Positions 1-13,824 of a stretch of 64,000 nucleotides of DNA are shown piece by piece. Positions within the stretch are counted from its first letter, which is position 1. Each line of letters begins with the position of its first letter. The notes under the pieces were generated by a model. The model saw nothing but the letters and a program-made list of their open reading frames with translations. It had not been told where the DNA came from and ran no database searches. The position numbers were made by a program, and so were the translations under genes. The stretch comes from Motacilla alba alba (taxonomy: Eukaryota > Chordata > Aves > Passeriformes > Motacillidae), in contig NC_052018.1 in the NCBI RefSeq assembly GCF_015832195.1, forward strand, positions 3,299,356-3,363,355, written 5' to 3'.

Positions 1-370
1 GTTTAAGTTTGCCTTACAGAGAATTGTAACCTTTGAATTCTTCTAATTCTTGTACGGGGCAGCTTTTATTACCTGAAAAATGCTACATCTCATTTTTTCC
101 CTTAGTTGATCCTTTTCAGGATGAGGGACAAGAATTGTGACTTCCCTTAATATTCCCTCAAATACTGCTTCAGTTATAACCCCAAGTATTGCCTCAGAGC
201 TGGACAACGAGGGACATTGTCTCCAAAGTGGGAAGTGCCTGTGAAGGAATCTTTGTTCCTCCATGAGAACTCAGGTTTGCACCCTTGGTCCTCACCATAT
301 GACCTGTTCCTGGATCACACACCGAGTCCTTCATGAGTCACTTCTCATGGAACTGTGTAATCCTAGCATA

Positions 371-545
371 GTTTGAGTTGGGAGGGACTTTTTAAGTGCC
401 ATCCAGTCCAAGCCCCTACAATAAGCAGGGACATCTTCAGCTGAATCAAGTCTCTCTGATCCCCCTCCAGCTTTTACACAAATACATTTGTCTCTCTCAA
501 AGAGCAGGAATCAGTCCTGTGGGAAGCACTGGGCAGATCCTGGAC
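371..545 (-). mobile_element. CR1 LINE 3' fragment, diverged
   Basis: Starts GTTTGAGTTGGGAGGGAC and continues CATCCAGTCCAAGCCCC and GCAGGGACATCTTC, which is the reverse complement of the CR1 3' end. The 5' part is poorly conserved. CR1 is the main avian LINE. Copies are nearly always 5'-truncated and end in short ATTCTGTG-like repeats without a poly(A) tail. Confidence 0.6.
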
Positions 546-1660
546 CCATCTTCCATCTTGTTTCTGCAACCTCTCATTTGAAAGATGGGAGTTGAGCTCT
601 CAGGTAAAACACTTGATGTCTTTCAAAAGAAGAAGTCTCTTTTACAGTCTGAGAGGACTTTAGAATGGCCAATTTCTGGCAGCTTTGTGCATCTCCCCAG
701 CGTGGGATGTCCCTTCCTCCTCAGCCTCCTATGTCAGAAGAACATCTCTAGAGCATAGGGAAGACTTCAAGAGAAGACCCCACCATGGGTTACCAAGCCA
801 GCACTGGTGTTGGGCTTATCAAGATGCACCCTGACCTCACCCTGTCACTTAACCATCATCCCCTTAACGAGAACCAAGATAAGGAATCTCAGGGGAGCAG
901 CGATGACAGCTCTGCAGTTGTCACACGTGCCTGAAATAACAGCGAGTAAAGGAAAGAGCTCGGCCTCTAAGTATTGTTACAGCCAAGGAATGAAGAACCA
1001 GGGCCCCTTTGGAGCCCAAGCCCTCAGTTTGTGAAATGCTCCTGGGGTTTTCCAAAACGTCCCACCAGGACTGTGGGAGGCACTAAGGGATTGGTGTTGG
1101 ATCTGGTGCAAATAAGAGGATAAATGTGTGGAGAGTGGAAGAGCAAGACAGAGATAAATGGAAGAATATTCTAGAGCCAGTTAATCACTCCTGAAAACAT
1201 TTCTTACAATAAAACATATGGCATCAACTTTTTAGTGGAAATACAATAAAAACCCCTTTATCTTTCCATTCTTTTTTATTTTCTGCTTGTGTTATGACAA
1301 TGCTTTTGTGTTAGGCCCATCCAGTTTGCTATGAAACCCAAAATAAGAGAACTTTTCTCACTGAAGCTTTCCTTAAATTCTGCAAAGCAACAAAACTGCC
1401 AAATTCATGTGATGGGTATCATGACACAGAAAAGTAGCTCACAAATCTCATTTTGCCTCTGTTCACTCCACTTATGGTCCATCTATTACTAAAAAAAAAT
1501 CTTTATATAGTCCTAATGAAAATAGCTTTCTAGCTCACTTTAAAAGTTTATAGAAAGCCTAGAACTTAATAAATCAAATATTTTAAGTATGTTTTTGCCA
1601 CCTGTATATTTAATTTCCTTCTTTACTTTTCTGTTCTCTTTCCCCCTGATCTTATACAAG

Positions 1661-1733
1661 TAGAAAAAAAAGTGAGGATAAAAAAGAAGAAAGAGAAAAG
1701 GAAAAAGAGGGAGAGAAAAAAAAGGAAAAATAG
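1661..1733. repeat. Polypurine tract (A/G-rich)
   Basis: About 70 bases almost entirely A and G on the plus strand (AAGAAGAAAGAGAAAAGGAA-like), flanked by C/T-rich DNA. It is low-complexity sequence that leaves a chance minus-strand frame rich in Phe, Leu and Pro. Confidence 0.7.
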
Positions 1734-3167
1734 ACACAAAATATGTTCTGTCCATAAAGTAAAAGAATCTGTCTTTCAAGCCCCACTAAGTTTATGAACT
1801 GTTCTATTTGAAACGGACATTTTTTTCAGTGAAAGCTATTTTTTGCCCACATTTTCTCACGTGGTTCTGTGTCTGGGTGTAGATATTTCAATCACACTCA
1901 TCACTGCTGTGTTGTGTGTGCAGAAAATAGATGGTGCCAATGACAGAGAGTCAGGGATCCATGGAGCTCAGCTGGCTGAGCTCGGGAAATTATACATTCT
2001 TTTATATGGAATAGATTTATGTCACTTCAAATAGTCTATATTTGTAGTATGGGGTGTTTCTCACATCAGCAGCACTTTAGCTGTGTTTGCGTCTATAATG
2101 TAAATTTTCTTCCTAATGTCTTGCAAGATTAATTTCTTTGAATTAACAATTCCAGAGATTCATCTTTGTCATGCTTCATTGCTAAAAGAATATTGGTAGT
2201 TTGAAATACAACTGAGTGTTTTCTGAGGGTTAAATAAATCCCATTTCTCACATTGATTTAATGCAGCATCCACTGTTTCAGGGCAGTGCGGGGTTGGGAT
2301 AACAGTTCGTTCCCTCTGCTCCATACAGAGCCTTCCCACGCTGCTGCAAGAATTCCATCCTCTCAACACACTGCCTGGGATTTCCAGAGAACATCTGTTT
2401 TCAGGGCCATCCATATGACATCTTTTACTAGAGCTGAATTATCACTGAACAGCACATCCCCTCTTGCGTGTTTAACGACTTGCAGCTCACTCGGTGTGTC
2501 CTGGGTGAGGCCCATGCAATTCTATGATTTTAAAGTAATAGTAAAAGCTCAGATTCCTCTGGTAAACAGATTCCTCACCTCCCTCAGGCTGCCACAGCAA
2601 GATTCCTGAGCAGCCATGCTAGAATATTCAGAAAAAACAGTATTAAATCCCACCACAATTTAGCTAAAATACACCAAAAGGCAATGGATTGTAAATCCTT
2701 AAAATCTGGTGATCACCTGAAGGAGATGTGATGGAGAAGAGAATGACCTGCTCTCATATTTCTCCATTAATTCATCACACAGGATTGTAACTCCTCATCT
2801 ACAATCAAGGCTTCTTGGCGGAGAACAGCCAATATTTTTGGGATACAGGTAAGTTCACCTGATGCAGGTCAATATCCCCCCTTGGACATGCCTGATTCTC
2901 ACTGATGACATAGTCAGTCATCTCAGTTGTCTAAATGTAGATTCACAGAACAATTTGAGATGTTCTAGAGTATCCAATGTCTGCCTGAGGATGGCTGACA
3001 GGATAAAAGATACATATGAGACCAGAATGCTCAGCAGGAAATATCAATCACATTCATAAAGTTAGAAAATGAGGTATCTTCATTTGCAAGCTGAGTCCCA
3101 AAATATGGAAGCTTCAAGAATATTTTAATCCATAAGTGAACAAATAGGAATAAAATGGAAAAGAAAT

Positions 3168-3230
3168 AATGGTAAATGTGATAAATGTGATAAATGATGA
3201 TAAATGTGTTATGATGAATGATAAATGTGT
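3168..3230. repeat. Imperfect GATAAATGT microsatellite
   Basis: GTAAATGTGATAAATGTGAT and related variants repeat five to six times with a period of about 9-11 bp. Confidence 0.7.
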
Positions 3231-3565
3231 TTGGTGGGTTAGCAAAGAGTTCCTTTGGATCACTCAGGATCCATTCAAGCCTCTCTGGAGTTCCTTCAAT
3301 GTAACTCAGTCACAGTTAAGGCTGTGGATTATCAGAGACAAAAATCCACCAAAATTCATGGGATCAGTCTCTATGAGTTGGCACTTGGTGGGTTGGAATA
3401 GATTCCCATAATATTTTATTGCGTGATACCTGAAAATTAAATCGAGTTTCTCAATCTTACTGTAAAACCCGATCCAAGCCCCACTGTAACAGATGGAGAG
3501 AAACTTGGTGACCTCCACAGACTCTGGATCAGGATCCAAGAGGATTATGGTTGCTGTGAGTGAAG

Positions 3566-3702
3566 GTCTGGACAAGAGCCCAGGTTGGATGAGTCTTAGA
3601 GCAGCCTGGTCTAGTGGAAGGTGTCCTTGCCCATGGCAAGGGTTAGGAACAGATAATCTTTAAGGTGCCGTCCAACTCAAATCATTCTATGATTTATGAT
3701 TC
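3566..3702 (+). mobile_element. CR1 LINE 3' fragment
   Basis: Plus orientation: AGCCTGGTCTAGTGGAAGGTG, a GCCCATGGCA core and AAGGTGCCGTCCAACTCAAA, ending in the duplicated tail ATTCTATGATTTATGATTC. Confidence 0.85.
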
Positions 3703-5023
3703 ATTATCCCCCACCAGAGGAACTCCCTGCCCCATTGGAACATGGCATTTATAGATTGTTTAAAATAGCTTGATGTTCTTTCCAATGAACATCATTTACA
3801 TGATTTACAGACATTTAACTCCACTGGGTAGGTCACCACAAGTGAAGTGTAATGAAAACACATCCTCTCTTCTGAAATACCCCTTTTTTTCCCAGTGTGG
3901 CTGCTATCCATTGAGGATGGATTGTCTCCATGAATTTTTCTGTGCAGGACCCACCAACTGCTGTGGTCTCAGCAAGGACCTCTAGGTGCTACTGCAACAC
4001 AGTTAATAATAAAATGCCATCAATCCCTATACAGAGGCAAGGCAAACATAAGACCTCTAAAATACGGAAGCAGCTGGTTGTTGTGGAGAACATGCTGTCC
4101 TCCGACTCTTCCCAGAGAAAGAGGAGCCACTCAGCCTTGCTCACCTCAGAAGCTGAACACAGATATCAGTTTCTGATGAAGGCAGAGTGAAGGAGACACA
4201 CCCCTGCTCTGCCTCTGCTGGCTGCAAGCCAGCCAAAGACATCCGAGACTTAGACAAAATGTGGAAATTATGCAAGACATGGTTCAGAGGACAAGTCTAT
4301 AAACTAATCCACCTTCCAAAGGAGCGCAGAGATGCATGGGAGAAACTGGAAAAGCTGGAAACAGAGGAACAGGCTAATGGTCTGAGTCCATGGCCTGTGC
4401 TGTCTCACTGCCTCCTTTCCTAGAGCTCTTCCACCTGCTCCATTTTGTCTCCCATTCCCATTTCCACCTCCTTGGGGTGTGAACAGCCCAGTTGTTTTGT
4501 GGTTGTGCCACATCCAATCCGGAGGCATCCAGGCTCTGAACTGATGTATTGTGCTTTAATGATAATGAATTTTGCACTTTATTCATGCAAAGAACCCATG
4601 TGCCCTTCCCTTCCCCAAACTTTGCACTGGAGGAATTAGAGAGTGGTTCTTCTGGGGAGTGGCTGGGTGATCTGTGGTCAGAAGGTGAATCACGGGGTGT
4701 TGCCACTCCATGCCCACATACAAATTAGTAAAGTAGTGGAAGAAAAGGAGGAGGAAGAGATCAGGAAGTGCATGACTTGTTCTCCCTTTCTCTTACTTTA
4801 GCAGGGGTCAGAACGCTCTTCCCTGTCATCAGGAGGAACAGAGAACAAGAGGCAATACTGAACTTGGAGCGAGGAAATACTGCATGGAAATGGATCTAAT
4901 CCTCTGGAAATGGTAGCATCCAAATTATTAGTCCAGAAGAGAGCACACAGCAACCCTTGCATCTCCCGGATCAAATCTCACATGGTTTCTTAAACTTAAT
5001 TAAATATCAGATGCCCAGATCTA

Positions 5024-5370
5024 CACAGAATCATGGAATGGTTTGTGTGGGAAGAGGCTTCACAGATCTTTCAGTTCTACCCATGCCATGGGCAGGGACA
5101 CCTTCCACCATCCCAGGTTGCTCCAAGCCCCAGCCAAACTGGCCTTGGACACTTCCAAAGATCCAGGGGCAGGATAGCCTCTCTGGGCAACCTGTGCCAG
5201 GGCCTCTCCACCCTCACAGATGACAATTCCTTCCCAATATCCCACCCATCCCTGCCCTCTGGAAGTCTGAAGCCATTCCCCCTTGTCCTGTCACTCCATG
5301 TCCTTGTCCAAAGTCTCTCTCCATCTTTCTTGCAGGCTCCCTTCAGGTACTGGAAAATTCATCCCAAAAC
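5024..5370 (-). mobile_element. CR1 LINE 3' fragment (about 350 bp)
   Basis: Begins CACAGAATCATGGAATGG and runs through CCATGGGCAGGGACACCTTC, CTTGGACACTTCC and CTGTGCCAGGGCC to CAGGTACTGGAAA. Good match to the inverted CR1 3' region, and one of the longer copies here. Confidence 0.92.
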
Positions 5371-7965
5371 CTTCTTTTACCAAGGAAAGATGCATAAATC
5401 AGGACAGATTCCAGTGTCAAAGGCTCTTGTAATTACAAGCTGCCACCTTTATTTGATGATTATTTAATGAGAATATGGGGAAGCCCAGTGCTCCATATGC
5501 TGAAATGCATCAATGTAAGCTAATCTGCCATTCCAACATTTCTCCAAACATCAGCATCTTCTAGATTTTTACAGACATGACCTGTTCAGGTTTCAGGTTT
5601 GCCCACAGTGTAAAGATGCATGAAAAAATGAGAGTTTTGGAAGGCCATGAAGCACTTAAAGTCCCAAGTAAAACATGCAAAAGAGACAGGAAAAGTGCAA
5701 TAATTCCCTGCTCTGCTTTTTCAGTCAAGTACAGGCAAAGATCATGTGTAGCTATTGCTCTGCTGGCAGCTTTTCCTGGAGTACTCATGGATGCATTTTC
5801 CCTGTGTGTGACACTTTGCACACTTATAAAATAAACATTCTGGGTTTTGCCCTGAAAATACTTTGGATGAGCAACTCTTTCATCATTCCAAGAGAAAATC
5901 AGAAAATCAGGGGCTGGTGGAAATCACGTGGGTAACAGCAGAAGAAAAACACCTCATGGGAAAAGGGAAAAGGGGAAGGGAAGAGGATTGATGGGGGAAT
6001 TAAAGGCATGGAGAAAGCATGTTTTTAAGAAACGGGTGAAGAGGATATAAATGGAAAGAAAAGTGATTTCTAGCCTGGTTCAGTTTGGAAGTTTTGATTG
6101 TGTCAGGGGTACCACCAGTCCTGCCCCTGTCCACATTGCACCGGCCTTATATGCAAGTTTTGATGGCCTTTTCTGTCTCCACCCATCCTGTCAGCTCAAA
6201 ATTAGGTCTGACAGTGTTCAAGCTGTGAAGCAGCCAGAGAAAGAGCAAACTGCTGTTAAAAGTGCAAATTTCAACTGAGAAGAGAGGACAGCCTTTCTAG
6301 AAAAGTTTCGCTGCTGGTATTTTTCACCTTCTGACTGAAATCAGAGTCCCCCACCTGCCCCTTTGGCATTGGGTTCATTAAATCTGGTCCATCCAACATC
6401 AGCCTTTGAAAATGATGAGTCAGAGTAGCATCCACTCCACCCCAAGAGCCTGCCCTGATCCTCTCCTGGGGCAGGATTAGCTTAAAAACTGACGTGCCTT
6501 GAAAAATGTGAAACATTTGGTTCTTGTGCTCAGCCTTGTGGTGGCTGAGTCAGTGGGAAGGCTCCAATTTGGGAGTTCAAGCTTTTCCCCATGACCAGAA
6601 CTTGTCAAAACTAACTCCTTGCATATGGAGAGTATTTACATCGTGGATGAGCAGGTATCCCAGTTGAAAATTGTGGGGGAAGGAGGGAAGGACAACATAG
6701 TTGTGCTCCAGTTATCTCTAGGAGCTGAGATTGATGACATAAACCCTCCTGGATCAAGCTCACAGATCCATGGGGAGTTGATACATGGTCTTGCCATCTT
6801 GGATGTCTCTTAGCACACAGTAAAATCTGTGGGCTGCAGAAGCTTTGGGCACAAAGAGAGACACATTCAGCTGAAAATTTTTGTTTAATTGAGTATTTTT
6901 TTGTTATCGAGTCCAGGTTTCACTCTCATTTTGCAAAGTCCATGGTATGAATGGGAAAAGTGGGAAGATTTTTACTTCTGCTTCCAGACCTTGCTAAGAG
7001 TTGCAGCAGAATCCTTTGAATTCCATGTTCAAGGCCCAAAAGAAAGAAGAAAATTGATGCAAATGTAAAAATCCTATCTTTTTCTCTCATTTTACTGGCT
7101 AAAGACTACCAAGTCTGCATTTGTAAAACCTAATTTCCCTATGAAAAAAACCCACAGTCTTTCCTGTGAAAATTCTTTGAAGAAACAGTGATTTCTACTG
7201 AAAGTACTTACAGAAAATTCACAGTTTTTCCAGGAGAGGGTGGAATTCTGCTATTTTTTGTACTCTCAGCAAACGAATAAATAGAGAGATCATGATGACA
7301 AATCTTAACTCTCCTGAAGTCTACTTTTATTTAGTGCTCCTTTTCTGGACTATAAAGAGAGCCATCAACAGGAAAAGCTTCACATTTCTCATAAAACAGT
7401 TTTTAACGCAACTTTTCCTAATGAACCCTGATTTTGTTCTGGCAATTTACCTGTTACTGACATAGAGCTGTTTTTATTGGCTCAATACATTTTTTCATAA
7501 ATAAAACCCCTATACAGGATTTTTATGTCAAGTTTAAATTACTTTTATGCACTTTTGTGCCCTTTGTTGCATTGACAAATCTGCATTTTATAAGTCTGGG
7601 GTGTTTTGTTTCTTCATTAACTGTCTGTAATCTTTCCAGAGCTCCAGGCCTCTATACATTGGTAACCATAGAAGTAATTTTCCTCTAAGTGCTTTCTAAA
7701 ATTTGTTTAAGATGGAAAAAACCTAAATGTGACAAAATTGTACCTACAAAAAAATTTTAATTTTTTTTTTAATCACTTGCATTTAAAAATGAAATCATTT
7801 GTTCTGGAGAAAACCCAGAAATGCCAAAAATAGTGGTAGGAGGTACCCATAGGATGGCCGAAACTTTTGGCTGTATAATTGAGGTCCATAAGGGCCAGTT
7901 ACATGAGTGGTAGAATTTCCTAAATTGCTATTAGGAAAGATCAGGAAATATTAGTGGTCATATCA
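5371..7965. other. Non-coding stretch between CR1 copies
   Basis: AT-rich DNA, especially 6880-7800, with homopolymer runs such as that near 7750. No exon, RNA gene or repeat could be named. Confidence 0.5.
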
Positions 7966-7967
7966 CC

Positions 7968-8108
7968 AAGGGTGCCAGGGCTCCAGAAGGGTTTGGACAA
8001 CACTCTCAGGCACACTGTGGGATTTTTGGGATGTCCTGTGCAGGGCCAGGAGTTGGACTGCAGGATCCTTGGAGTCCCTTCCAGCTCAGGATATTCCATG
8101 ATTCCATG
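7968..8108 (+). mobile_element. CR1 LINE 3' fragment
   Basis: TGCCAGGGCTCCAGAAGGGT, GGGATGTCCTGTGCAGGGCC and AGGAGTTGGACT lead to the tail ATATTCCATGATTCCATGAG. This is the CR1 subtype with TCCAGCTCAGGATATTC at its end, also present at 23.4 and 35.5 kb. Confidence 0.9.
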
Positions 8109-8250
8109 AGTATTGCACATACTCAATAACATTATTTGAAATGTATTTGCCCTGGATTAAATTCAAAAGGATTAGAAAGCAATTACACTTTACTCCATTA
8201 TTACTGAAAGAACAAAACCTCCTCAGGCTAAAGGAATCATCTGCATTTGG

Positions 8251-8301
8251 TGTATGGTAGATAAGAAAGTATCAGATTTGTTGCATGTTAGATAAGAAAG
8301 T
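8251..8301. repeat. Two-copy direct repeat, period 31 bp
   Basis: TGTATGGTAGATAAGAAAGT (8251) and TGCATGTTAGATAAGAAAGT (8282) differ at two positions out of 20. Confidence 0.8.
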
Positions 8302-8989
8302 CGCTAAACACGGGGTCCCTTTAACTCCACCTCGTAAGGCACCTGGCCAGATGATCTCAGGGCATCTCAAAGGTTCACAGAACACACCTGGATATGAATC
8401 TTCTTGTGGATGAGGTTCATGGAAAGTTTTGCTGAGGTTTACAGATCGCTTGTGTAAATCTCATTGGAGTCATTGTGGTTTTGGCATGGAATCAGAGAAT
8501 ATCCAACCTGAAACCTGTGGTTTGTTTTTAGACCGTGAGTCACACACGTGGTGGGTGGAAAAGTGGCACAGCTCGCTTGATAACAACGGTTTGCTCCAGA
8601 TCAGGGGCTGGAATTCATTGCAATCCTTCATACCTGAGCACAAAAACTGAGTGTCACAGTGAATACGTCAACGTGCAACCAGAAAATTAACGATCCCACA
8701 GAGGCAAATTATCACCTCTCTTCTCCCACTGTTTATATACACACCACATTTTAAACCAGCTTATCTGCCTCCATGTATCCCGTTTTCCTCCTGCACTTCC
8801 ATCAGCGTCTTGGTGACACCTGTCATTAAGACAGATGATCTTGGTAGAAAGCCACATGAGTGGCCGAGAGGATGCCTGTGGGCAGCCTACAGATGTCCTA
8901 GGAATGGCTCTATGGATGTGTAAATCTGAGTCAGGAAATATGTCAGACAAGCCTGTTTCCTGGCCTTGCACCCCTAGGTCACTGTAAAT

Positions 8990-9950
8990 ACAGTCATTAT
9001 CAAGAACTACTTGGTAATAATAGTTAGGCCACCAGCTTGGCTAGTAACGTCTAAAAATAAAAGTTCTGTCTTTACTGCTAAATTAAATCAGTTCTGGATC
9101 CAGGGGACTGCAACAGAGTTGCCTCTACCACACTCCTTAGAGTGGTCTTTAGAGCATTTAAAGCCTGGATCAACTGGCACTCTCCCAAGAAATTCCCGGG
9201 CAGATCTGGGAGTTAACACACGCTAGGGAGCTTTTCTAAGAAGTGGCTTGAATGTGGCCAGCCCTGTGGGAATTAGACCCTATTTTGTGTGCTAAAAAGT
9301 ATTATTTGGAGCCAGAGTCTGTGCTCTGGTACTCTCCTGGCTACTGGAATAGCTGTGAGGGCTCATTGTGCGGCTTTGGGCTGAAGATCTTATCCTACAG
9401 GTCGCTGGAGACTGGAAAGATACACCAGGTAAGGAGTCACTTCCTTTGGGCCGTTCTGTCTTTCTCCAGCACTGGGACGTGGTCAAAGATATCTTGATTT
9501 GCCCCAGAATGCTTGGTCTTGCCTAAGTGCAGCCCATGCCAAATTTCACCAAAACACAAGAGAAAACTGAGGGTTCTTACCCCAAGGAGTTTCTAATAAC
9601 CAATTTTTTACAGTCCCAGTTCGTGGTGCCTGAGGAAACATTCCTTAACTTGCGATTGCTCCCCTGATTAACCCGCACAGCAATTCTCTGATCCCTCAAG
9701 GAAATTCGGTGGCACACGGTGCTCCTTCTGCGACATTCTCACTTGCAGATTCTGAGGCAAAATCGAGTCTTTCTGGTCTCCCACTCGACCTTTCCACACA
9801 ACAAAACCGGATCAGATTCACTCATTAAATGTAACAACTTACGGTCAGCCTTGAGTGCGCCCAAACAAAAAACATCTCAGCCTTGGCCTCACTCCAACAA
9901 ACATAAAACTGGCCACATCCCCTGAAAAACTCTTCTGAGGGCTGATAAAT
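8990..9950. other. CpG-richer block, possible old LTR or retroviral remnant
   Basis: Compared with its flanks this block has more CG dinucleotides and LTR-like elements. These are AATAAAAG followed by GT/T-rich sequence at about 9056-9075, a CTCTGGTACTCTCCTGGCTA segment at 9331, and an acceptor-like and donor-like pair around 9400-9428. No terminal repeats or target duplication were found, and no gag or pol frame is open. It is named only as a possibility. Confidence 0.25.
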
Positions 9951-12866
9951 CCCATTTGAGCTGCTCTTGGTAATTGCCACCAGCAGCCATAAACTATGTA
10001 GAGTATTTGCCATCCCACAGTGTGGTTTCAAACGCCATGTGAGGAGCAACTTTGGATTTAGAGGAAGAGATTGGTTTGGTTTTTTGTTTTTAATTTAGGA
10101 CAGCCAGCAAAAGGAAGGCCTAGTGATTCAGGAATCAGCACATCTGTGCCTGGACACAGTCATGGTGCTGGGTTCCTGTGACTTAACAGAGTCTTAATGA
10201 CTGTTCAGCTGGTGGGCCCTGGATAATTGCCATTTGTAAGGGAAATCCTCTGTCGCTGCCTCATTATCCTACACGTCATTTCTTACAGCCTGGGAGGATT
10301 TCTGCCCTTTCTGTGATCTCTGTCTCTTTGCCCCCAGAGACATCCTTCCCTCTCCAGAGGCGGGTGGTGGGGATCTGAAGAGAGGTGCATTCCTGTGGTT
10401 TAGACCATGAAGAAGAAAACCCACTATGTGGCACAAAAACTTCCCAGAATGGAGTCAAAAGGTCGTTTGATGGAGAAGATAGCATACAATTATTCTTTTT
10501 AGTGAGATATCTGCGCACCTGGTTCTTATTTTAGTGTAGAACTGATGTTCTCAGTAAAAATTAGGAAATATGTGATTTCCAACCATCTCATTAGTTAATG
10601 GATGTAAAGTCCCATACTTGTGTTTGCCAATATGTAAATATCTGTAGTACTTTGCAACTAGTATATGAAAACTTAGGCCTAGCCTAATTTACTAGCCTCA
10701 GTCAGTCTTCCTTTGTTCTGTAATTAATAAAGAGGATCCAAAAGGCAAAATGTTCCCCCCAACCCAAATGCCTCATAAAATAATCAGATTTAGAGGAATT
10801 AATTAATTACATCGAGGATTGTCTATATTTTATGGGAAAATGTGCACAGAGTTTTACTGGACAGTTGATTGCGTGTCAATGTTAACCTAAATAACAAATT
10901 TCTCTATTTGGGCAGTTAATCCAATTATTTCTAGTTAATCACCTGGAAAACACCAAAGAGTGGCTTGACCTGAAAAAAAACTTTATGATTACTACTTCTT
11001 TTATTGCTGAAAATTTAACTGATTTTGCCTACCTAAAACTGAACTAAATTTTTCTCCAGTCCCATGGTCGTCACATTTCTAAGCAAGAAAAATCTTGGTT
11101 AATTTGGAAAAATGGGCTATTTGCCCTCCTGAAATGAGTGTTCAAACACTTCATACCTACTTTCTTCAGTGGGACTAGGATTTCCTAGTAGGAAATCTGC
11201 TTGATGTTTAGGAATTCGAAACACTGCTTTCCCCTCACTCAAGCCTTCAGGAGTTAGAATGAAAATACAAATATGCAAATACCAATAGAACCAAACTGGA
11301 TGAACTTCTGTGGGAATCAGGGCTTTAAAATGCTCCAATTCTATGATTTAACTTTGAGTTATGATTGAAATAAACTTAGAGGTGTACTAGAAAAATTTGT
11401 GGACTACAAAGGGAAGAAATCCCTTTTCTCTGCTTTCTCAAATCAATTCTCCATGAAAGGAACATAAAACAAGCCTGTGCCATGTGTGTCAAAGTTTATA
11501 CCCACATAAAGATTTATAACTTCAAAGTGTCCTGAATTTACTCAACAAAGTGGTAAGAATATTAAAACGGAACAGATCAAAACAGAGCCACTGGGACAGA
11601 GGTGATTTAACTCATTTTAGGATTTAAGTTCAGATCTGGAATTACAGTAGTAGAAGAAACAAAAGAAGATTGAAGAGAAAACACTCTGAGGTGTATGAAC
11701 ACCTCTTCCACTGATGGATGATTCAGTAACACGTAGGACAGGAAATTTCCCCCCTTTTTTTGTGTTTGGTTTTCAAGAATTTAAGGGAAAACTGGTTGAT
11801 AAAGAGACATTGTGAACCTGCTACTAAATGCTGTCAATTTTGTTATTCTGAGCCAGTTAAATACGAAGTCAATCCATCAGTAGCCCAGATGCATTGCTTA
11901 GGAATTATTCTGCTAATCTGTCAAAATATGGGAATAAATATGAAAAGTTACTGTTCCACTCAATCCCAGCCCTCTTTCCCAGAAATATCTCTGTGCTAAG
12001 TCATGGGGGGGAAAAATTACATAGATAATTGGGATAAAAGAAGTTTACAAAATTATTTAAAGAGAATTTGATTTATTATTCAAAGAGAATAATGCAAGAA
12101 AAAGGGAAGTACCCAAGAAATATGAAACATCCAGATACCTTTGAATGATCATGGAAGAATGATTTCCATTGTCTTTAACAGAAAATGCAAATTTAAGTAT
12201 AAAGACAAGATGTGCAGCTAAAATTGAACTCCAGCACCACTGGAAGGAGGTTATATCAGGAAAGCTCAAAACTATGAGTTGAATTCACAATTTTCACTCC
12301 TCAGTGAGACAGTTATATCTGGTGAAAACTCAGACACAACCAAATGTGTACCAGAAACAGAGGTTTTGAAGCTGAGCTGTGACAAAAAAAAAACTTAGAA
12401 GAAGAACAGAGAATCCATGTGGAAGTAAAAAGATTGGAAAGTCCAAGACAAAGGGATTTTTTTTGTGGTTTAAATGCTTTGCACCCAAGTCTAGAGTAGC
12501 AGGAAGCCCTAACAGAAATGGTTGTTAAATGAACAGTAGTGAACAGTTTGAAAGTAGGAGGTAAATTTTTAAAATTAATAATGGCCAAAAAACTCACTGT
12601 AAAAGATTCCTGGGAAAGGTATTAATAATCACACATCTCCTAATTATGTGGAAGATGATGATGTTGCTGAGGTTGGACCCTTTGTCACCTATCACTGTGA
12701 TATTCTGCACAGGAATCAAAGGAGTGAAAATAGAATTATTAAGGTATAAAAATCAACTCCTTATTGACAAAACAGTAATGAAAATTTTCATATTAAAAAA
12801 TAGAATCCGAAGGGTCCTTGGAGAGATTAAGTGATGGTGTTTGACCACACCCACATTTCTGCTGAT
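9951..12866. other. Non-coding stretch, RP1L1 side
   Basis: AT-rich unique DNA. I searched the minus strand for the expected RP1L1 exon that completes DCX2 and saw no convincing candidate. No repeats beyond short A/T runs. Confidence 0.45.
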
Positions 12867-12867
12867 G

Positions 12868-12910
12868 GAAAACATAGGAAGGATGGAAAAGACCTCCAAG
12901 ATCATTGAGC
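12868..12910 (-). mobile_element. CR1 tail trace
   Basis: The segment AAAGACCTCCAAGATCATTG matches the inverted CR1 3' end, but only about 40 bp are recognisable. Confidence 0.4.
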
Positions 12911-13824
12911 TGAAGATACTGTGTTTAGAGAGTGCATATTTAACACATATCTCACCTAAAATATTGCTGTTTATAATAACTAGAAGGAAAATTGTGGGCA
13001 ATTCATTTAGGAAATCATTTAGGAGCATTAAGACTGCTCTAAAAAGCAGAAGGCAAAACTTTTCTTTAGAGAAACCAGTGAAAATTTCAAAAATTGAAGA
13101 AGAGGAATTTTCTATCAGTTCTCAAGACTATTATGTCCATCTGGACTGAGCTGGAGTCCAAGTCTTTAAAACTGGACAAATCAGTGGCAAAATAAGTTAG
13201 TTTTCCATAGATAATAAAATATCTTGTCAGTAGGATTGGGTTTGGTTGGAAGCTCTTTCCAGACTGGTGAGAATAACAGAAAGGTCTGTGATAAGACACA
13301 GGGCTTCGACCAGGAAGCATGGCTTAAATTATCCCCTCCCTCTCTCCTTCCTACTGCACATCCCTTTCCCTGTGCCAAGTAAAAATGAATTTATTGCAAA
13401 ATTTTCCTGCATTTTTTCCCCTCCTGGATAACTGGCCATTTGAACCCAGGTCATTTCAGTCACCTGGCTCAGAAAGTGACACCACAAGTGGTTGTGTTTT
13501 TACCACTGAGGAGTTGGCATTCAGCCCTGTAAAGATGGGAAAAGTGGCAAAGGAGCTGGGAATCTCCATTCACTGAAGGGACAGGGACAAGCCAGGATAA
13601 CTCATGAGATCCCTCCCAAAAAATGGAGGTAATGTTTAGTTAGCTAAAAAGAGATGGCGAAGAAGTCAAGAGAATCTCAGATTTGTCCAGAAATTCCTTT
13701 GGGAACAGAAGAATGAAGGGATTGCCATGCCTTGAATTTATCAGAAGAATTTCCCCCACAGCAGATTCACTAATTCATCAATAGAAAAGTGTCTCTTGAT
13801 CCCACTCAAAACTTAATTTTTTAT

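Larger units (their letters stand above)
545..3565. other. Non-coding stretch, presumed RP1L1 intron or downstream
   Basis: AT-rich unique DNA apart from the polypurine tract and the ATAAATG microsatellite. I see no conserved coding exon with splice sites on either strand. Confidence 0.5.
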
